Below, piece by piece: positions 11,670-23,690 of a stretch of 64,000 bases of DNA (its first letter is position 1; each line of letters begins with the position of its first letter). The position numbers and the translations under genes were made by a program. This stretch comes from Zeugodacus cucurbitae (lineage: Eukaryota; Arthropoda; Insecta; Diptera; Tephritidae), in contig NC_071668.1 of NCBI RefSeq assembly GCF_028554725.1, positions 51,875,732 through 51,939,731 on the forward strand, written 5' to 3'. The notes under the pieces are model-generated. The model did no database searches and was not told where the DNA came from. It was given only the letters and a program-made list of their open reading frames with translations.

Positions 11670-14600
11670 TTAAATATTTAACTTGCTAGACTTTAAGAAT
11701 TTTACAAAAAGGTTAACGTTATTGTCGTCTGTACGATTAAGTAAGTCCGAGGGTTTCATGTTGCCAAAAATCAGAACTCTGAGCTGTTGTAGAGGTGAGC
11801 ATCTGTCGAGGATATGGTTTATTGTGAAATCTCCAAAGCCACATAAAGGGCAATTAGGTTTGTTTGTACCATTCAAAAGGTGTCCATGTGTGGCAAGTGT
11901 ATGTCCAATCCTGATGCGAATAAATGTTTTTATATTCTTGCACGTGTTGTTATTTGAATAATGTGGTGTTTTCCCTAATGGATTTGCAAGTTTGTAATGA
12001 TGGTTGTAGCTTATCCAATCGTTTTGAAAACAGTCGTTGATGTGTTGTTTGACATACTGCTTAATATCTTTCATGGTAAAAGAAGGTGACGTATGTAGTG
12101 GTTCTTTGCTAGCTGCTTTTGCACATATGTCGGCCATTTCATTTCCTTTGATTCCAACGTGTCCAGGAACCCACATAATTTTGATTTTGTTATTACATTT
12201 ATTTATGAGGTTTCGAATTTTAGTGACCATAGGGCAATCGTTTAATTGGTTGAAAATGGCATCTATGGCGGATTTACTATCACTGCAGATAATGGTTTTA
12301 TTTCCACTATTCAAAGCAAAGAGTACAGCTTCTAATATGGCAGCTGTTTCAGCTGTGAATATTGAGCAGTATGATGGCAAAACAAAGGCAGCTATTGTGG
12401 CACCGACCTTATTTGTCACAGCAAACGTGGTAGAGGTATCACTTTTAGATCCGTCTGTAAAAATAAAATCCCACTCATCGCTATATGGTCCTATACTTTC
12501 ATTATATAGTTGTATATATTCGGTGTTGCTGGTGGAATTCTTCTGGTGCTGTTGTATGTCGTTAATGCGACACGACGATAATGTCAGCGATGGTGGAGTT
12601 AATGGTGATTGAATCAATGAAGGGTACGTAAATAATCCTATTTGTTTAGAAGTCATGAGACAGCGTACGATGGTTGAAGGTTTGTGGTACGTGCGTGAAC
12701 TTTGGATAGCGCTATTTACGTCCTTAAGTATTAACTCATTTCGACACAGAAGCAACTTTGGGATGAGCAACATAGTGTTATATGAGATTCTCTGGGATAT
12801 ATCTGGTAATCCGGATTCTTCTAAAATTGCTTTGATCGGTGATGTTGGGAAAGCACGTATACTCCTTCTAGCTGCTGCATGATAAGGTGCTTTTAAGAGT
12901 TTGATATTGGTTTTGGCACTGTGTCCGTAAATAGCAAGTCCATAGTCAATTTTTGATAATATTAAGGCTCTTGTGACATTAATGAGCGTGTTTGTGTGAC
13001 ATAAACAATGTTTCGATGATAAAAATTTAATGATATTTAGTCTAAGAAATAAGTTTGATCGGATATATTTACAATGTTCTTTATAAGAAAGAGTTTTATC
13101 AAATATAATACCTAGTATTTTTAAACTTTGGGTATGTGGGATTTGGATATTAGACATTGATAGAATAGGGAAGGAGCAGTTGTGTTTTCTACAAATATGA
13201 AATGTGGAGCTTTTGTTTAATGATATCTTCGCGCCGGATATTTCGGACCATTTATTGATATCATTTAGTATCTTTAGAAATATACGTTTAACTTGATTCA
13301 GATCTTTAATTTTTGTAAAAACCACAACATCGTCTGCGTAAATAAAGTGATGCGTTCGAGGGTTGGAACTTATAATGGTGCTGACTTTATTAAATGCTAT
13401 TATGAAAAGCGTAACGGAGAGCGGTGAACCTTGAGGTATACCATTGTATAATTTAAAAACTTGTGAAGTGCATTTATTGACACAGACGGTAAATTTTCGA
13501 TTATATAAAAACGATTTTACAACGTTAAACATTTTGATGCCAATTTTCCAGCGCTTAAGTTCACTGAGTACCATGTGAGCTCCGACTCTATCAAACGCTT
13601 TCTCGAAATCTAGGCTAAGTACCGAAGCGTGGTTACGGGTTGCCAAGTTTGTGGATACGAAATGTTCGAAATGTAGTAGGGGGTCTATAACTCCCAACCC
13701 TTTTTGAAATCCGAATTGGTGCTGGCTTATGAGTCCATTTGCTTTAGCGAACCACATTAGTCGGGTAGAGATGATTTTTTCTAAAGTCTTAGATATACAA
13801 GGTAAAAGGGAAATTGGTCGGTAATTCTCAATGTAGGAACTTGGTTTATTGGGTTTAGGAACGGGAATGATTGTGGAAATCTTCCATTGTTGAGGGTATA
13901 CACCAGAGTTTAGTATTTTATTATATAGTATGACAAGTCTATATTTAAGGGAGTATGGGATATTTTTTAGGATGGGATACGATATTTTATCAGAACCAGG
14001 GGTTTTTCCTCTTAGCGTTGAGATTGTAGTTTCGAATTCATTAAGCGTAATATCAGCTTCAATTTGAAGCGCTTTTGATGAAGGTGTTGGGTTAGTATAT
14101 GTTTCATTCTCGCTTTGAGCTTTCAATGAGTTAAAGTTAGGGGGGAAATTTGGATCGGAAGAGTATGATGACCACGTTTCTGCAAATTTTTCTGCGATTT
14201 CTTGAGACATATAAACAGGTCCAAATTGTGTGTTAATATGGGATATATTAAATTTTTGTGAGGACCCTGTTAGCATTTTTATGTCTGACCATATTTTTTT
14301 AGGATTCGAAGTTGGGTTTATGTTGGCTGTTAACTCTTCTAATGATTGCCTTTTAGCCAATTTTAACTCCTTTCTAAAAATCGCGTTAGCCTTTTTATAT
14401 TCAATCAGATTAGGGTCAGTTCTGTTAAGTTTAAATTTTTTCCACATATATTTTTTCTTGTTTCTAAGAGTTGAAAGTATATTTGTCCAATAAGGCAGCT
14501 TTGTTGAGAACATTTTGGTGTTATTTGAGGGTATGGCAAAATGAGCTGCAGATCGAATAATTGTTTTAATGGCAAATGCTTCAGCATTTACATTTTCACA

Positions 14601-15334
14601 AGGGCGCCTAGTATTAGATAAATATGTTGAAATATTACAGAACTTTGTCCAGTCAGCCTTATCAGTCAAAAATTTAGACCTTGGTTTGATATTGTAAGAT
14701 TTAGGAATGGAGAGGGAAGTGACTATTGGAAAGTGATCGCTATTGTGAAGATCATCTATTGTATGTGAAGAAAGTTTTGGCGCTATAAGGGATGAGGCTA
14801 GGATAATGTCTGGATGGGTAAAAGTGCCATGTGTAGAGAAGTGTGTTGGGAGCCCATCATTCAAAACGATAAGGTCATGTGAAAGAATTATATCTTCAAT
14901 GATGAATGGGATCCCCAAAGTGGACTCCATGCGTTAAAATCTCCCAAAATAATAATTGGTGTAGTGTATGAATTTAAAATATTAGAAAGTTCTATATAAG
15001 AAAAATTCTGTTGAGGTGGAATGTAACAGTTAATAATAGTGAATTTAAATCCGATTTCGATTTCTATGGCTAAGCAAGAGATGTTGCTGTTGACAGGAAT
15101 TTGCTTATGATTTACTGATTTTTTAATAAATATTGCGATACCTTGTTTAGCGCATGTATGTTGAGAGCTATTGTGAAAATAACTAAAGTATTTATGAGGA
15201 GGGTAAATCTTTTTATGAATAGGTATATGAGTTTCTTGAAGTGATATAATTTCTGGTCCAAATTCATTAATAAGAATATTTAAATCAGGGTAGTTATTAA
15301 GTAGACCGTTTATGTTCCATTGCAAAATTCGCAT
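11670..15334 (-). pseudogene. LINE ORF2: endonuclease, reverse transcriptase, RNase H, with one frameshift
   Basis: The first part (15334 down to 14888) opens MRILQWNINGLL and carries the AP-endonuclease motifs QETH and GDFNAWSPLWGS. The reading frame shifts near 14900, and the rest continues to 11670 with SDHFPI (end of the endonuclease), the RT motifs GFQKGLG, LDFEKAFDRV, GIPQGSPLS and FIYADDVV, then an RNase H domain (FTDGSK...ETAAILEA...DSKSA...WVPGHVGIKGNEMAD), then CPLCGFGDFTINHILDRC. The two pieces overlap by 43 nt in different frames, consistent with a small indel. Apart from this the ORF is open over its full length. The element would need enzymes supplied by another copy. Confidence 0.88.
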
Positions 15335-15337
15335 AAT

Positions 15338-16561
15338 TTACTCTATCATTTCATTATTTGTTGACGGAGGGGAGAATACTGTAGGTAGTGGAGTGAAAAT
15401 TGCAGAAGATGTTAGTGCTGGAGATGTAAGGTGAGAGAGCAACGAGGAGATCATTGCTTGTGTTTGAGAGTCATCGACTGATGCTGCTGTTGTGTTTGTT
15501 GTAGCATTTGCTGTGGTGTAATTGTTTTCGTTGGTTTCTTTTGTTTCTTTTTCATTATTTTTAGTGATACCTTCATTATTTGTAAATGAGTGAATGAGTT
15601 CTGTAGAGGTTATTTGGGTGTTTTTGTTGTTTTCTTGAGAGTTGTTAGAATTATTTTTAGTTATGTTGGCAAATGTAGTGGAGTTTTCAAAGAGAGGAGG
15701 AGATGAGTAGGATTTATGTATTTTTATTGCTTCACGCATGGAACATTTTTTGTCTGTTTTTATTGTTATTATTTGTTTCATTTGTAAGAATTTGGGACAT
15801 GTTTTGTCAGAAGAGGGGTGATTACCTGAGCAATTAACGCAAGAGGTTCGAGAGCAAGCGATAGGTTGGTGAGGGGGGAGAGCACACGTGTCACAAACAG
15901 GGGCTTTAGTGCATCTTTTGGTTGTGTGGCCCAAAACTTGACAGCTTTTACACCTCATGGGATTTGGGTAATATGGCCTTACCTTGGTTGTGTACCAAGA
16001 CACTTCGATCTTTTCCGGTAGGTGATATTTATCGAAAGTGAGTAGAACAACACCACTAGGAACCGACTTTTGGTTAATATACTTGGGGAATTTAAAAATT
16101 GACACCACACCCTGTTCTTTTAAATGTTCTATGATTTCATCTTCTGCAATTTCGTTAAGGCATGGTGCGTAAATTGTTCCTTTTGTATAGTTAAGGTTAT
16201 TGTGGAGTTTTATATCTACATCGCAAATGCCATGTAATGTTTTTGTAATTATGAATTTTCTGGCTATTTGTTGGTTTTTAACTAATAATAGAAGATTCCC
16301 GTCTCTTAGTTCTGATATATTAATTATTTCACTGCTAATGATCTTTAATGCTTTATGTACAGCAAAACACGAATATTTGCTTATCGGCTTTTGTGAATTT
16401 ATTGCACTTAACACTAGGTATTTCGGATTGTCTTTTGTTGTTGGAGGGAGATTTGGGAAATCGTTAATGGGAAATGATTGGGTTTTTTTTCTTTTTGGTT
16501 TGGGACTTGATGATAACAGGGCAAACCTGTTATCACCAAGAGAGTGTCCCCCTTGGGGCAT
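15338..16561 (-). CDS. LINE ORF1 protein, zinc-knuckle nucleic-acid-binding, 407 aa
   Basis: The frame opens MPQGGHSLGDNRFALL and is uninterrupted. A central region (about residues 75-180) resembles the RNA-recognition-like part of insect I-clade ORF1 proteins. Cysteine knuckles follow (about 200-260: CKSCQVLGHTTKRC, CDTCALPPHQPIAC, CVNCSGNHPSSDKTC). The C-terminal third is Asn/Thr-rich and low in complexity. In this family ORF1 binds element RNA and forms the ribonucleoprotein. The stop lies 3 nt before the ORF2 ATG, so ORF2 is probably translated by reinitiation or a similar coupling. Confidence 0.85.
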   Translation of the reverse strand: MPQGGHSLGDNRFALLSSSPKPKRKKTQSFPINDFPNLPPTTKDNPKYLVLSAINSQKPISKYSCFAVHKALKIISSEIINISELRDGNLLLLVKNQQIARKFIITKTLHGICDVDIKLHNNLNYTKGTIYAPCLNEIAEDEIIEHLKEQGVVSIFKFPKYINQKSVPSGVVLLTFDKYHLPEKIEVSWYTTKVRPYYPNPMRCKSCQVLGHTTKRCTKAPVCDTCALPPHQPIACSRTSCVNCSGNHPSSDKTCPKFLQMKQIITIKTDKKCSMREAIKIHKSYSSPPLFENSTTFANITKNNSNNSQENNKNTQITSTELIHSFTNNEGITKNNEKETKETNENNYTTANATTNTTAASVDDSQTQAMISSLLSHLTSPALTSSAIFTPLPTVFSPPSTNNEMIE

Positions 16562-16738
16562 ATTTCTTGTAGTAAACAGTGATTATATATTAGCACTCTA
16601 TAACACGTGTTTTAAATGAAAAATATGACACTTTAAATATAGTTCAGAGAGAGGGAGTGAAAGAGCAAAAGAAACTCACTAATAGCACCAAACACAACCG
16701 TTCGCTTCAGGCATCAGTCGATGACTATACTCCAATTA

Positions 16739-17094
16739 ATTTCAAATAATTCTACCGCAATGTTAACTCCCCAAAAAGCCCTATCGCATAACTGCGTTAC
16801 CATAACTACATACATCTACAAATTAAGTTTTGGTTTTGTAGTTTATTCTGTTTTTTCTGTTTATTCTAATTTCGAAATTTAGCTTACTGGGAACTCCATT
16901 ATTAAATATGGTATGTAGGTTAAAAAAATATGGTCATAATCATCATTTTCTTCTTCTATCAATGTTGTTTAGGATTTAAAAAAATCATATTTCCAAAAAT
17001 ACTGCCACAATTTTTGAAAATTTTGTGTCAAACTTTTAGGTTCCTGGAAGATTTATACCGAAATTATATAAATTTCCTGAAAGAAGGTCCTTAG
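16739..17094. other. Short gene-free stretch
   Basis: AT-rich sequence between the LINE target duplication and an R1200 fragment. Nothing recognisable is present. Confidence 0.4.
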
Positions 17095-17329
17095 CAAAAA
17101 TAAGGGAATGTACAACCTTGTATATAGTGTCGTTTGGTCCCCAAAACAGTTGATATCGTTCCAGGAATTATCCAAGTTTCCATAACCTATATATAATGAT
17201 TTTCGTTCTTGTGGATTTTATGCCGAGTATGTGGGTCGTATGGTGTGTTGTCTTAATAAAATTAAATAAATAAATTAGGAGAGTATAAAATATTCGGTTA
17301 CACCCGAACTTAGCTCTTTGTTACTTGTT
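17095..17329 (-). repeat. R1200 repeat, partial copy (5' end only)
   Basis: It ends at 17329 with the inverse of AACAAGTAACAAAGAGCTAAG and carries the hairpin motif GTTCGGGTGTAACCGAA in inverse form plus GAGAGTATAAAATATTCGG. The central and distal parts are missing. Confidence 0.7.
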
Positions 17330-17407
17330 CCAAATCAAGAATGCTTGAAACCAAACTGTTTCTTTTTAAGACCCCCTGATACAGATATGTATATGAAATT
17401 ACAATTC

Positions 17408-17890
17408 ACAAGTAACGAAGGGCTATGTTTGCGTATTACTGAACATTTAAACTTTGTTATACTAGATGTCCCCATACTCTAACTAGTCTATGTTCTAGAC
17501 CGATTTCATCACTATATGGTATATTGGCTATGGAAAGGTTTATACTCAATAACCATCTAATTTTATTACGATAACACACCATTTGACCTATATTTTCAGC
17601 ATAAAGTCTATTTGCAATTTTACCACTTGTCTACATTGATTCCAATTTAATTTTGCTAAGATATCTCACATATAAACCGATATACATATACGGAATAAAT
17701 ACCACCGGAAGTCTGTTATTTTAAATACATGCATGGGAGCTAGGATAAATAATGATCCGATTTCAACCATTTTATAAAGATAAGAGTTTTTATCGATTTT
17801 ATTTCGGTAAAAAAAATGTCCATAGTCAGTGAAATCTTAATGTTCGATATCTGGGCCTTGAAAATGTTGGTAGTTCCTTATTAATCAACT
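17408..17890 (+). repeat. Diverged R1200 copy, head-to-head with the previous one
   Basis: It starts ACAAGTAACGAAGGGCTATG and keeps internal phrases including GACCGATTTCATC, ATTTGACCTATATTTTCAGC and GTTCGATATCTGGGCCTTGAAAA. It is strongly diverged and lies head-to-head with the copy ending at 17329. Confidence 0.55.
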
Positions 17891-18009
17891 CAATCAAGTG
17901 CATCTCTTCTGTACTGTGATTTTGTAATGCTTGCGTTTTTTAGTAGTAATTTAAGGTGCTTAAGGTTTAGTAATTTTTGTTATTCTTAGTTGTAATTTTT
18001 TAACCCGAG

Positions 18010-18515
18010 AAATATTACGCAATCTGCCAAAGAATTGTATAAAAAAATTGTAAACAGTGCTCTATCGAAAGTCTTCGAGAATGTTCTCATAAAGAGGCTC
18101 GAATCAATAACAGATTGAAAACACCTTATACCAGTACATCAGTTCGGCTTTCGTGATCACCATTCAACAATTGACCAGGTGCACCGAATCGTTAATTTCG
18201 TTGAAAATGCTATGGATAAAACGAACGTTTGTGCGGCGGCCTTCTTAGACGTGTCTCAGGCTTTTGATAGAGTTTGGCATTCGGGCCTACTGCTGAAATT
18301 AAAATGCATGTTACCCAAACAATATTGCGAAATAATTGCTTCCTACCTAAAAGATAGATACTGCCGCATAAAACAAGAGGATGCATACTCAAATTTGCAA
18401 CCGATAAAAGTGGGTGTTCCCAAGGAAAGCGTGGTTGGGCCAATGCTTATGATTTTGTTCGTGGATCGGTTGAAAGCCCATAAAAAGAGCAGGTTCGGTT
18501 CCAGAGTTCAGTCAT
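18010..18515 (+). pseudogene. Jockey-type reverse transcriptase fragment
   Basis: Plus-strand translation shows RT motifs in order: NVLIKRLESI, HQFGFRDHHSTIDQV, AAFLDVSQAFDRVWH, LLLKLKCMLPKQYCEIIASYL and VGVPKESVVGPMLMILFVD. A stop lies after RLESITD, and the catalytic YADD segment is missing because an R1200 copy begins at 18516. It is the palm/finger part of a Jockey-like LINE ORF2, cut by the repeat. Confidence 0.8.
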
Positions 18516-19961
18516 TTTTATACTCTCGCAACAAAAGTTGCTAAAGAGAATATTATAGTTTTGTTCACATAACGCTTGTTTGTAACACCTAAAACTAAAA
18601 GAGTTATCTCACTCTTAGAGTCATATATACCAAAGTGATCAGGGTGACGAGTAGATTTGAAATCCGGATGTCTGTCCGTCTGTCTGTCTGTCCGTCTGTG
18701 CAAGCTGTAACTTGAGTAAAAATTAAGATATTTTGACGAAACTTGCCACAAACATTCCTTCGGACCGTGAGAGGGTTGCTTTCGAAAATGGGCGGGATCG
18801 CACCATTACCACGCCCACAAAATGGCGAAAACCAAAAACGCATAAAGTGTCATAACTAAACCATAAACGAAGTTATAAAAGTAAAATTTGGAATAAAGGA
18901 TCGCACTAGGAAGGGGCATATGTGGGTGTAATTTTTTTGGGGAAGTGGGCGTAGCCCTGCCCTAAAATCTGCTATTTGTATTTAACTTGCAAAGCAATAA
19001 AGCTATATAAATCATACTCTCTGCAGTCGGTTCTCTTACGTACACCACCACACACCATGAAAATAGTTGAAATCGGATAATAACCACGCCCACCTGCCAT
19101 ACAAAGGTTAGGTTGAAAATTACTAAAAGTGCGTTAACTCACTAACGAAAAACGCCAGAAACACTAAGTTTCACAGAAATAATAACAGAAGAAAATGGGC
19201 CTGGCATCGCCCACTTATGGGTCAAAAACCATATCTCAGGAACTACTCGACAGATTTCAATGAAATTCGGTATATAATATTTCCTTGACACCCTGATAAC
19301 ACGGATAAAAAATGGGCGAAATCGGTTCACAACCACGACTACATTCCTTATAACTCAATTTTGAATCCTTCTGATTCTTTCACTTTATAATGTATACATA
19401 AGGAACCAATAAAGATAGCGAAATTAAACTTTACACAAATAGTGCATATCATATCTGGCTTCACTTGTGAGAAAATTGTCGAAAACGGACTATAACTTTT
19501 CAAGGCCCCAGATATTGAACATGTTGAACTCACCGCCTAAGGATAAATTTGGGTAAATCTCCCAGATAATTGAATGTAATTCAGAGGAAAATGTTTTGTT
19601 CTAAAAGTGTGTCTCTGTTCCAAAAATTATTAAAATCGGGTCATAACATATCCTAGCTCCCATATATCTAATTATAGGTTTTTCAAAAATATCTTCTCCT
19701 AGCTCCAATAATAGGTTTTTCAAAATACTTAATTGAGCGTATAGTCTTGGATATAGTGTATCTTGCTGGTGAAAATGAATGAAATCGGTTCAGGAATTAC
19801 CTCAGCCCTCATATACTATATATGAAGATTTTCGTTATTCTATTAAACTTAATGCCGAATTTATGAGTTAATTTGTATGTTAGCTTAATAAAATTTCTTC
19901 AATAACTTGCGAGAGTATAAAATGTTCGGTTACACCCGAACTTAGCCTTTCCTTACTTGTT
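18516..19961 (-). repeat. R1200 dispersed repeat, copy 3 (complete)
   Basis: Both termini are present: the hairpin end (TATACTCTCGCAACAAAAGTTGC) at 18516 and the AACAAGTAAGGAAAGGC end at 19961. It has a GTCT/GACA tract near 18666-18700 and several CCACGCCCA boxes. It interrupts the Jockey RT fragment on its left. Confidence 0.88.
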
Positions 19962-19964
19962 TTA

Positions 19965-20200
19965 AGATGGTATAAAGCTAAAAATCGGATACAAATGGTT
20001 TAGTACTTCTCCTAGCCACCTAGCTCCCATTTATCTAATTTTATGATTTTAAAATTATGGTTGACTTTATTCCGGAATATGTGTAATATTTCAATGAATT
20101 AATATGGGACATGTTTTCTTGGCTGTACACGCTTTGGTTATAATGTATACGATGTATATACTTTCAGAAAAGAATTAGATCAGAAATTTTAATCAGCATT
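19965..20200. repeat. Diverged R1200-related fragment
   Basis: Phrases such as CCACCTAGCTCCCATTTATC and ATTCCGGAATATGTG match the AGCTCCCATATACCT part of R1200. It adjoins copy 3. Confidence 0.4.
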
Positions 20201-21270
20201 AAAAGCAAAATTTTAACTATCTGAACCTCCTTGACTTCTATATACCAAATCCAATAATAAATTAAATTAATTAAAGCATCTACAAATGTTTGCGATTAAA
20301 AGTATTTATTGAGATAAATGCGCAAAATTACAAATAAATACCAAGGTCAATAGAAATTTAGCTAACTTAAGGAGCACTAACAAATATAACCGGCTCGGCT
20401 AAGCGCTTAATTGATTCGATCCCTAATAAATTATAAGCTATGGGCAATTATCGAAGCTATAGACTTAACATAAAATCCATTACATTTTATATGGGGATTT
20501 TTTAGTCTTTTTGAATATAGTTATAGATAGATAGCTAAACTGGATTGATTGAATACGCTTGTCGGACGCGTCTAATTGCCGCCTAGACGCGCATTAATTT
20601 GGAGCATTTTTATTTAGCGACATTCACCACAGCTGGCGCAGCTTAAAGCGCTATTGAAATTCCTTTCTGGCAAATGATTAAATGATTAATATTCAAATGA
20701 AAAGTGCGACAATTCAACATTTCTTCAACGCTTATGGGTTGTGCGGGCAGCACGGCATAGGACGGCATAAATCAATCTTGTTTGGCAATAAGCGCGACGC
20801 AAGTGCAATTATCGCGCTTAGTAAATGATACTAGTGTGCTGATTGTAACGCATATACTTGACGATACATTTGCATAATGCGTTTACGCATGCGCGCCCAG
20901 AGTGGTGGTGGGGTTTGTGTGCGCACTTTGTTGTTGCCACATTGGGTGCTGCGAGTCGCACAACAACCATACCATTGTTGTTGTTTTTTTTCGCTCAAAT
21001 CAATAAGTTTTTGTGGATCAGTGTCGCAACGCATAAAGCAGCGCGCTTAAAGTAGTTCACATAGGCGTACGAGTACATTTGCTGGTAATTAAAGTATTCA
21101 AACGAAAATCGAACTCTCCGCAACCCAACTGGATATGTGAAGAAGTTTTACTCGTGCACACATACGAGTACACATTGGCTGCAAATCAGTAGAAATAGAA
21201 AACAAAATATGCCGAAGAAGCTGTTACGTAACATAAGCTGCGACCGGCTTCTCTGAACGCTCAGCTGATA
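20201..21270. other. Intergenic and upstream region of the first cuticle gene
   Basis: No coding frame is supported. The stretch at 20560-21060 is less AT-rich than its surroundings and contains several GCGC-type words (for example 20780-20820). This may be regulatory sequence upstream of the cuticle gene, but nothing specific was identified. Confidence 0.35.
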
Positions 21271-21278
21271 TAGTTAGG

Positions 21279-21286
21279 TATAAATA
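21279..21286 (+). promoter_or_regulatory. TATA box of cuticle gene 1
   Basis: TATAAATA lies 95 bp before the ATG at 21374. An initiator-like TCAAT lies near 21308, about 30 bp downstream, as expected for a dipteran cuticle gene core promoter. Confidence 0.65.
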
Positions 21287-21373
21287 CTCGCTCAGGATGT
21301 CAATAGTCAATTAATCCAAGCTTGCAATTTACAGCGCTTACTTCACAGTTCAAACATTTTGAAAACGAATAAG

Positions 21374-21818
21374 ATGTTTCTTAAGGTAATTACTTACACT
21401 TAGACAATCTCAATCAAGGATTATAAATGTACTCAAAATACTGTCCTTTTTCCTTCCCATTTAGTTGTTCATTCTCGCCATCGCCCTTCTGCACGTGCAC
21501 GGCCTGGTCGAGCTCCATAATCCACATGAGGAACATGGTCCAGTCGCTTATGACTTCCAATATGCTGTGCACGATCCTCACACCGGCGATATTAAATCAC
21601 AGAAGGAGTCACGCAAGGATGATCGCGTTGAGGGTGTTTACGAACTGATCGATTCCGATGGCCACCATCGTGTCGTACACTACAAAGCCGATGATCATAG
21701 CGGCTTCGAGGCTGTTGTTTCGCGTGAACCGACCAACATCAAAATTCCAATTCCCGAAGTGCATCATAAATTAGTTGCCACCAAGATTTTGGCACCGGCT
21801 TTGCTGCATCATCATTAG
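21374..21818 (+). CDS. RR-2 cuticular protein, 121 aa
   Basis: Exons are 21374-21385 (MFLK) and 21465-21818, with a 79-bp intron bounded by GTAATT and TTTAG in phase 0. The joined N-terminus MFLKLFILAIALLHVHG is a signal peptide. The chitin-binding Rebers-Riddiford domain follows (about residues 30-95: YDFQYAVHDPHTGDIKSQKE, ELIDSDGHHRVVHYKADDHS, GFEAVV), of the RR-2 type usually found in hard cuticle. The short tail ends in a His run. The RR-2 position usually occupied by G-D-V-V-x-G-x-Y is here DDRVEGVYEL. It is presumably secreted by epidermal cells and binds chitin. It belongs to a local group with the genes at 33520 and 42895. Confidence 0.93.
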
Positions 21819-22839
21819 AACATCGCAAAAGGAGTGACATGAAACCACCATACACGTATATTAAATATTATAGAAATCCCCGATAGGACGGTCTTGTGTG
21901 AATGTCGAAGCTTCGTGGCGTCAATCATGCATATTTGTGGAACCCATTGCATTTACTCATATTTACACTTGCATTTGTATGTTTAAGTCATCAATTCTAT
22001 ATAATTAGCTAAGTTTTAATGGAGTTCTTAAGTCAAATTGTGAAAGTATCCCTTCTGTGCCATTTCATTATAATGATATTTGTAAATATTACTGCAATCA
22101 CCCATTAAATATGCCATGCAAATGTACATACTATACATATATTGAAATATAAATGCGTCAATGTAAAGAAAATAATGTATTTTGTAAGTTAATCGGAAGC
22201 GAAAACGAACATGGGATTAAGACCATTGTAAAATGAGATGAATTAAGGTCATTGCGTATTATTGACAATATTTTCATCCACCATAAAAGGTTATTTTATT
22301 TATGCCAATGAAAGATTTCTCAGCGCCTTTAAGTGTAATACGAGGCTTTCTACTTTTTAGTACTTACAAAAAGTCATATCTTTCCCCACTCTTACTTCAA
22401 ACTCCTTTGATCTGGAATGGACTGTTATCTTTTGTTTTCACATTGTCACAGGATAAATTAATAGTACCCCAATATGATTGAAAAGCTAAAAAAAAATAGG
22501 TTAATAGGTTTTGATACCCTTTCCATCTCAAACCATATCCTAAAATATTGCATATGCCTAATTACATCCTAAAGGTTGGTGACTATTTCATTCCCAATAT
22601 TGTACCTCGTAGACAGTATTTCCGGTGTATTCCCTACAAAGATTATTTTTGCAATTGTTGGCTGAGTAAGTTTCAACACCTTTCTAAATTGATGAAAGTT
22701 ATTGAAGTGCATTGTAGGTAGGTTTGGGTACTGAACTATTACAGAGAACAACAAGTTTTCTGTGGCGTTGACCCATTTTTTAGGATGGTACCCTTTCCAT
22801 TTTCGCATTCTCGCGATATTATTTGTTTTTAAACTGATT
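21819..22839. other. 3' flank of cuticle gene 1; no gene seen
   Basis: AT-rich sequence that probably contains the 3' UTR. AATATA-like words near 22143 could serve for polyadenylation, but no canonical AATAAA is obvious close to the stop. No other feature was recognised. Confidence 0.4.
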
Positions 22840-23690
22840 TGATTTGGGCAGCGCCAAAAAACGAGCTGGTACCATGAGGACTGTTATTCCGCAGAGGAGA
22901 GAAAGCAGACTGCCTACCTCGCTATGTTGCCATCGACCACAACATGTCCCGGGTGGGATAGATATCGAGAGCTGAAGAGGGAAGCGAGACGCATTTGCAA
23001 ACATAAAAAGAAAGAGGCCGAAATGCGTTAGTATCAAGAGCTTGAAAAGCTGGCCGACATGAGTAGTGCTCGATAGAAGGTTTCAAGGCCCGAGCATTGT
23101 CATTTAGTGACCGAGGAGGTGATCTGGTAACTGATGTCCAGGGCACACAGGGTTATGGCGGGAACACTTCTGCGACCTGCTGAATGGCAGCCAAGAAGAT
23201 GACAAAACACGATTCCCCAATGGATGACGATGGAACAGAAGGACATATTTAGCGTATTATGTGAAAGACTAAAGCCCACCGTCATCAAACTGATTGGAAA
23301 ATCCACCATAGATCAGATATTCACCATGCGCTAAATCTTCGAAACCTGTGAATCACCAAACGAAAATAATCGAAAAGGTGGTCTGAATTTGGTATCCCTG
23401 CAAAACTAATAAGGATGTGTAAACTGACGTTGAGCAACACCAAAGGCTCCGTCTGGAACCGGAAGGACCTCTCCGAGTTGTTCGATATCAAATGATGTTT
23501 GCGAGAGGTTAACGCACTATAATGCGACGTCTTCAATCTATTGCTGAAGAAAATAGTAGGAGCGCTGAGCTAAGTAGAGAAGTTACAATCTTCTATAAGA
23601 GTTTTCAGTTGCTGGCGTACGTCGGTGGTATTGATATCATTGGACATAACAACCAATAAGGAAACGAAGCGAACATGAATGGGAGAACAA
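22840..23690 (+). pseudogene. RTE-type retrotransposon fossil (connector and RT)
   Basis: Broken plus-strand frames read WYHEDCYSAEERKQTAYLA, DRYRELKREARRICKHKKKE, SVLCERLKPTVIKLIG, STIDQIFTMR, LSREVTIFYKSFQLLAYV and GGIDIIGHNN. They correspond in order to the connector and reverse transcriptase of the RTE-type copy at 36149-37591. The catalytic YADD reads YVGG, and many stops are present. This is an old, dead copy. Confidence 0.8.

Larger units (their letters stand above)
11471..16738 (-). mobile_element. Full-length I-clade non-LTR retrotransposon with 12-bp target duplication
   Basis: The 12-mer ATACTCCAATTA is present at 11471-11482 and again at 16727-16738. Between them lies a 5,244-bp element on the minus strand with an A-rich 3' tail (T-rich on plus, 11483-11510) and a 5' end beginning AGTCATCGACTGATGCC. 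It encodes ORF1 (nucleic-acid-binding, zinc knuckles) and ORF2 (AP endonuclease, reverse transcriptase, RNase H, C-terminal cysteine motif). Presence of RNase H and the ORF1 type point to the I clade rather than Jockey. The intact duplication and complete 5' end suggest a fairly recent insertion. One frameshift in ORF2 inactivates this copy. Confidence 0.88.

Noticed and set aside
12037..12612. 191-codon plus-strand frame
   Set aside because: It is antisense to the RNase H region of the LINE ORF2. The minus-strand frame explains the sequence by clear motifs.
16200..16619. 139-codon plus-strand frame
   Set aside because: It is antisense to LINE ORF1 and hydrophobic only because of base composition.
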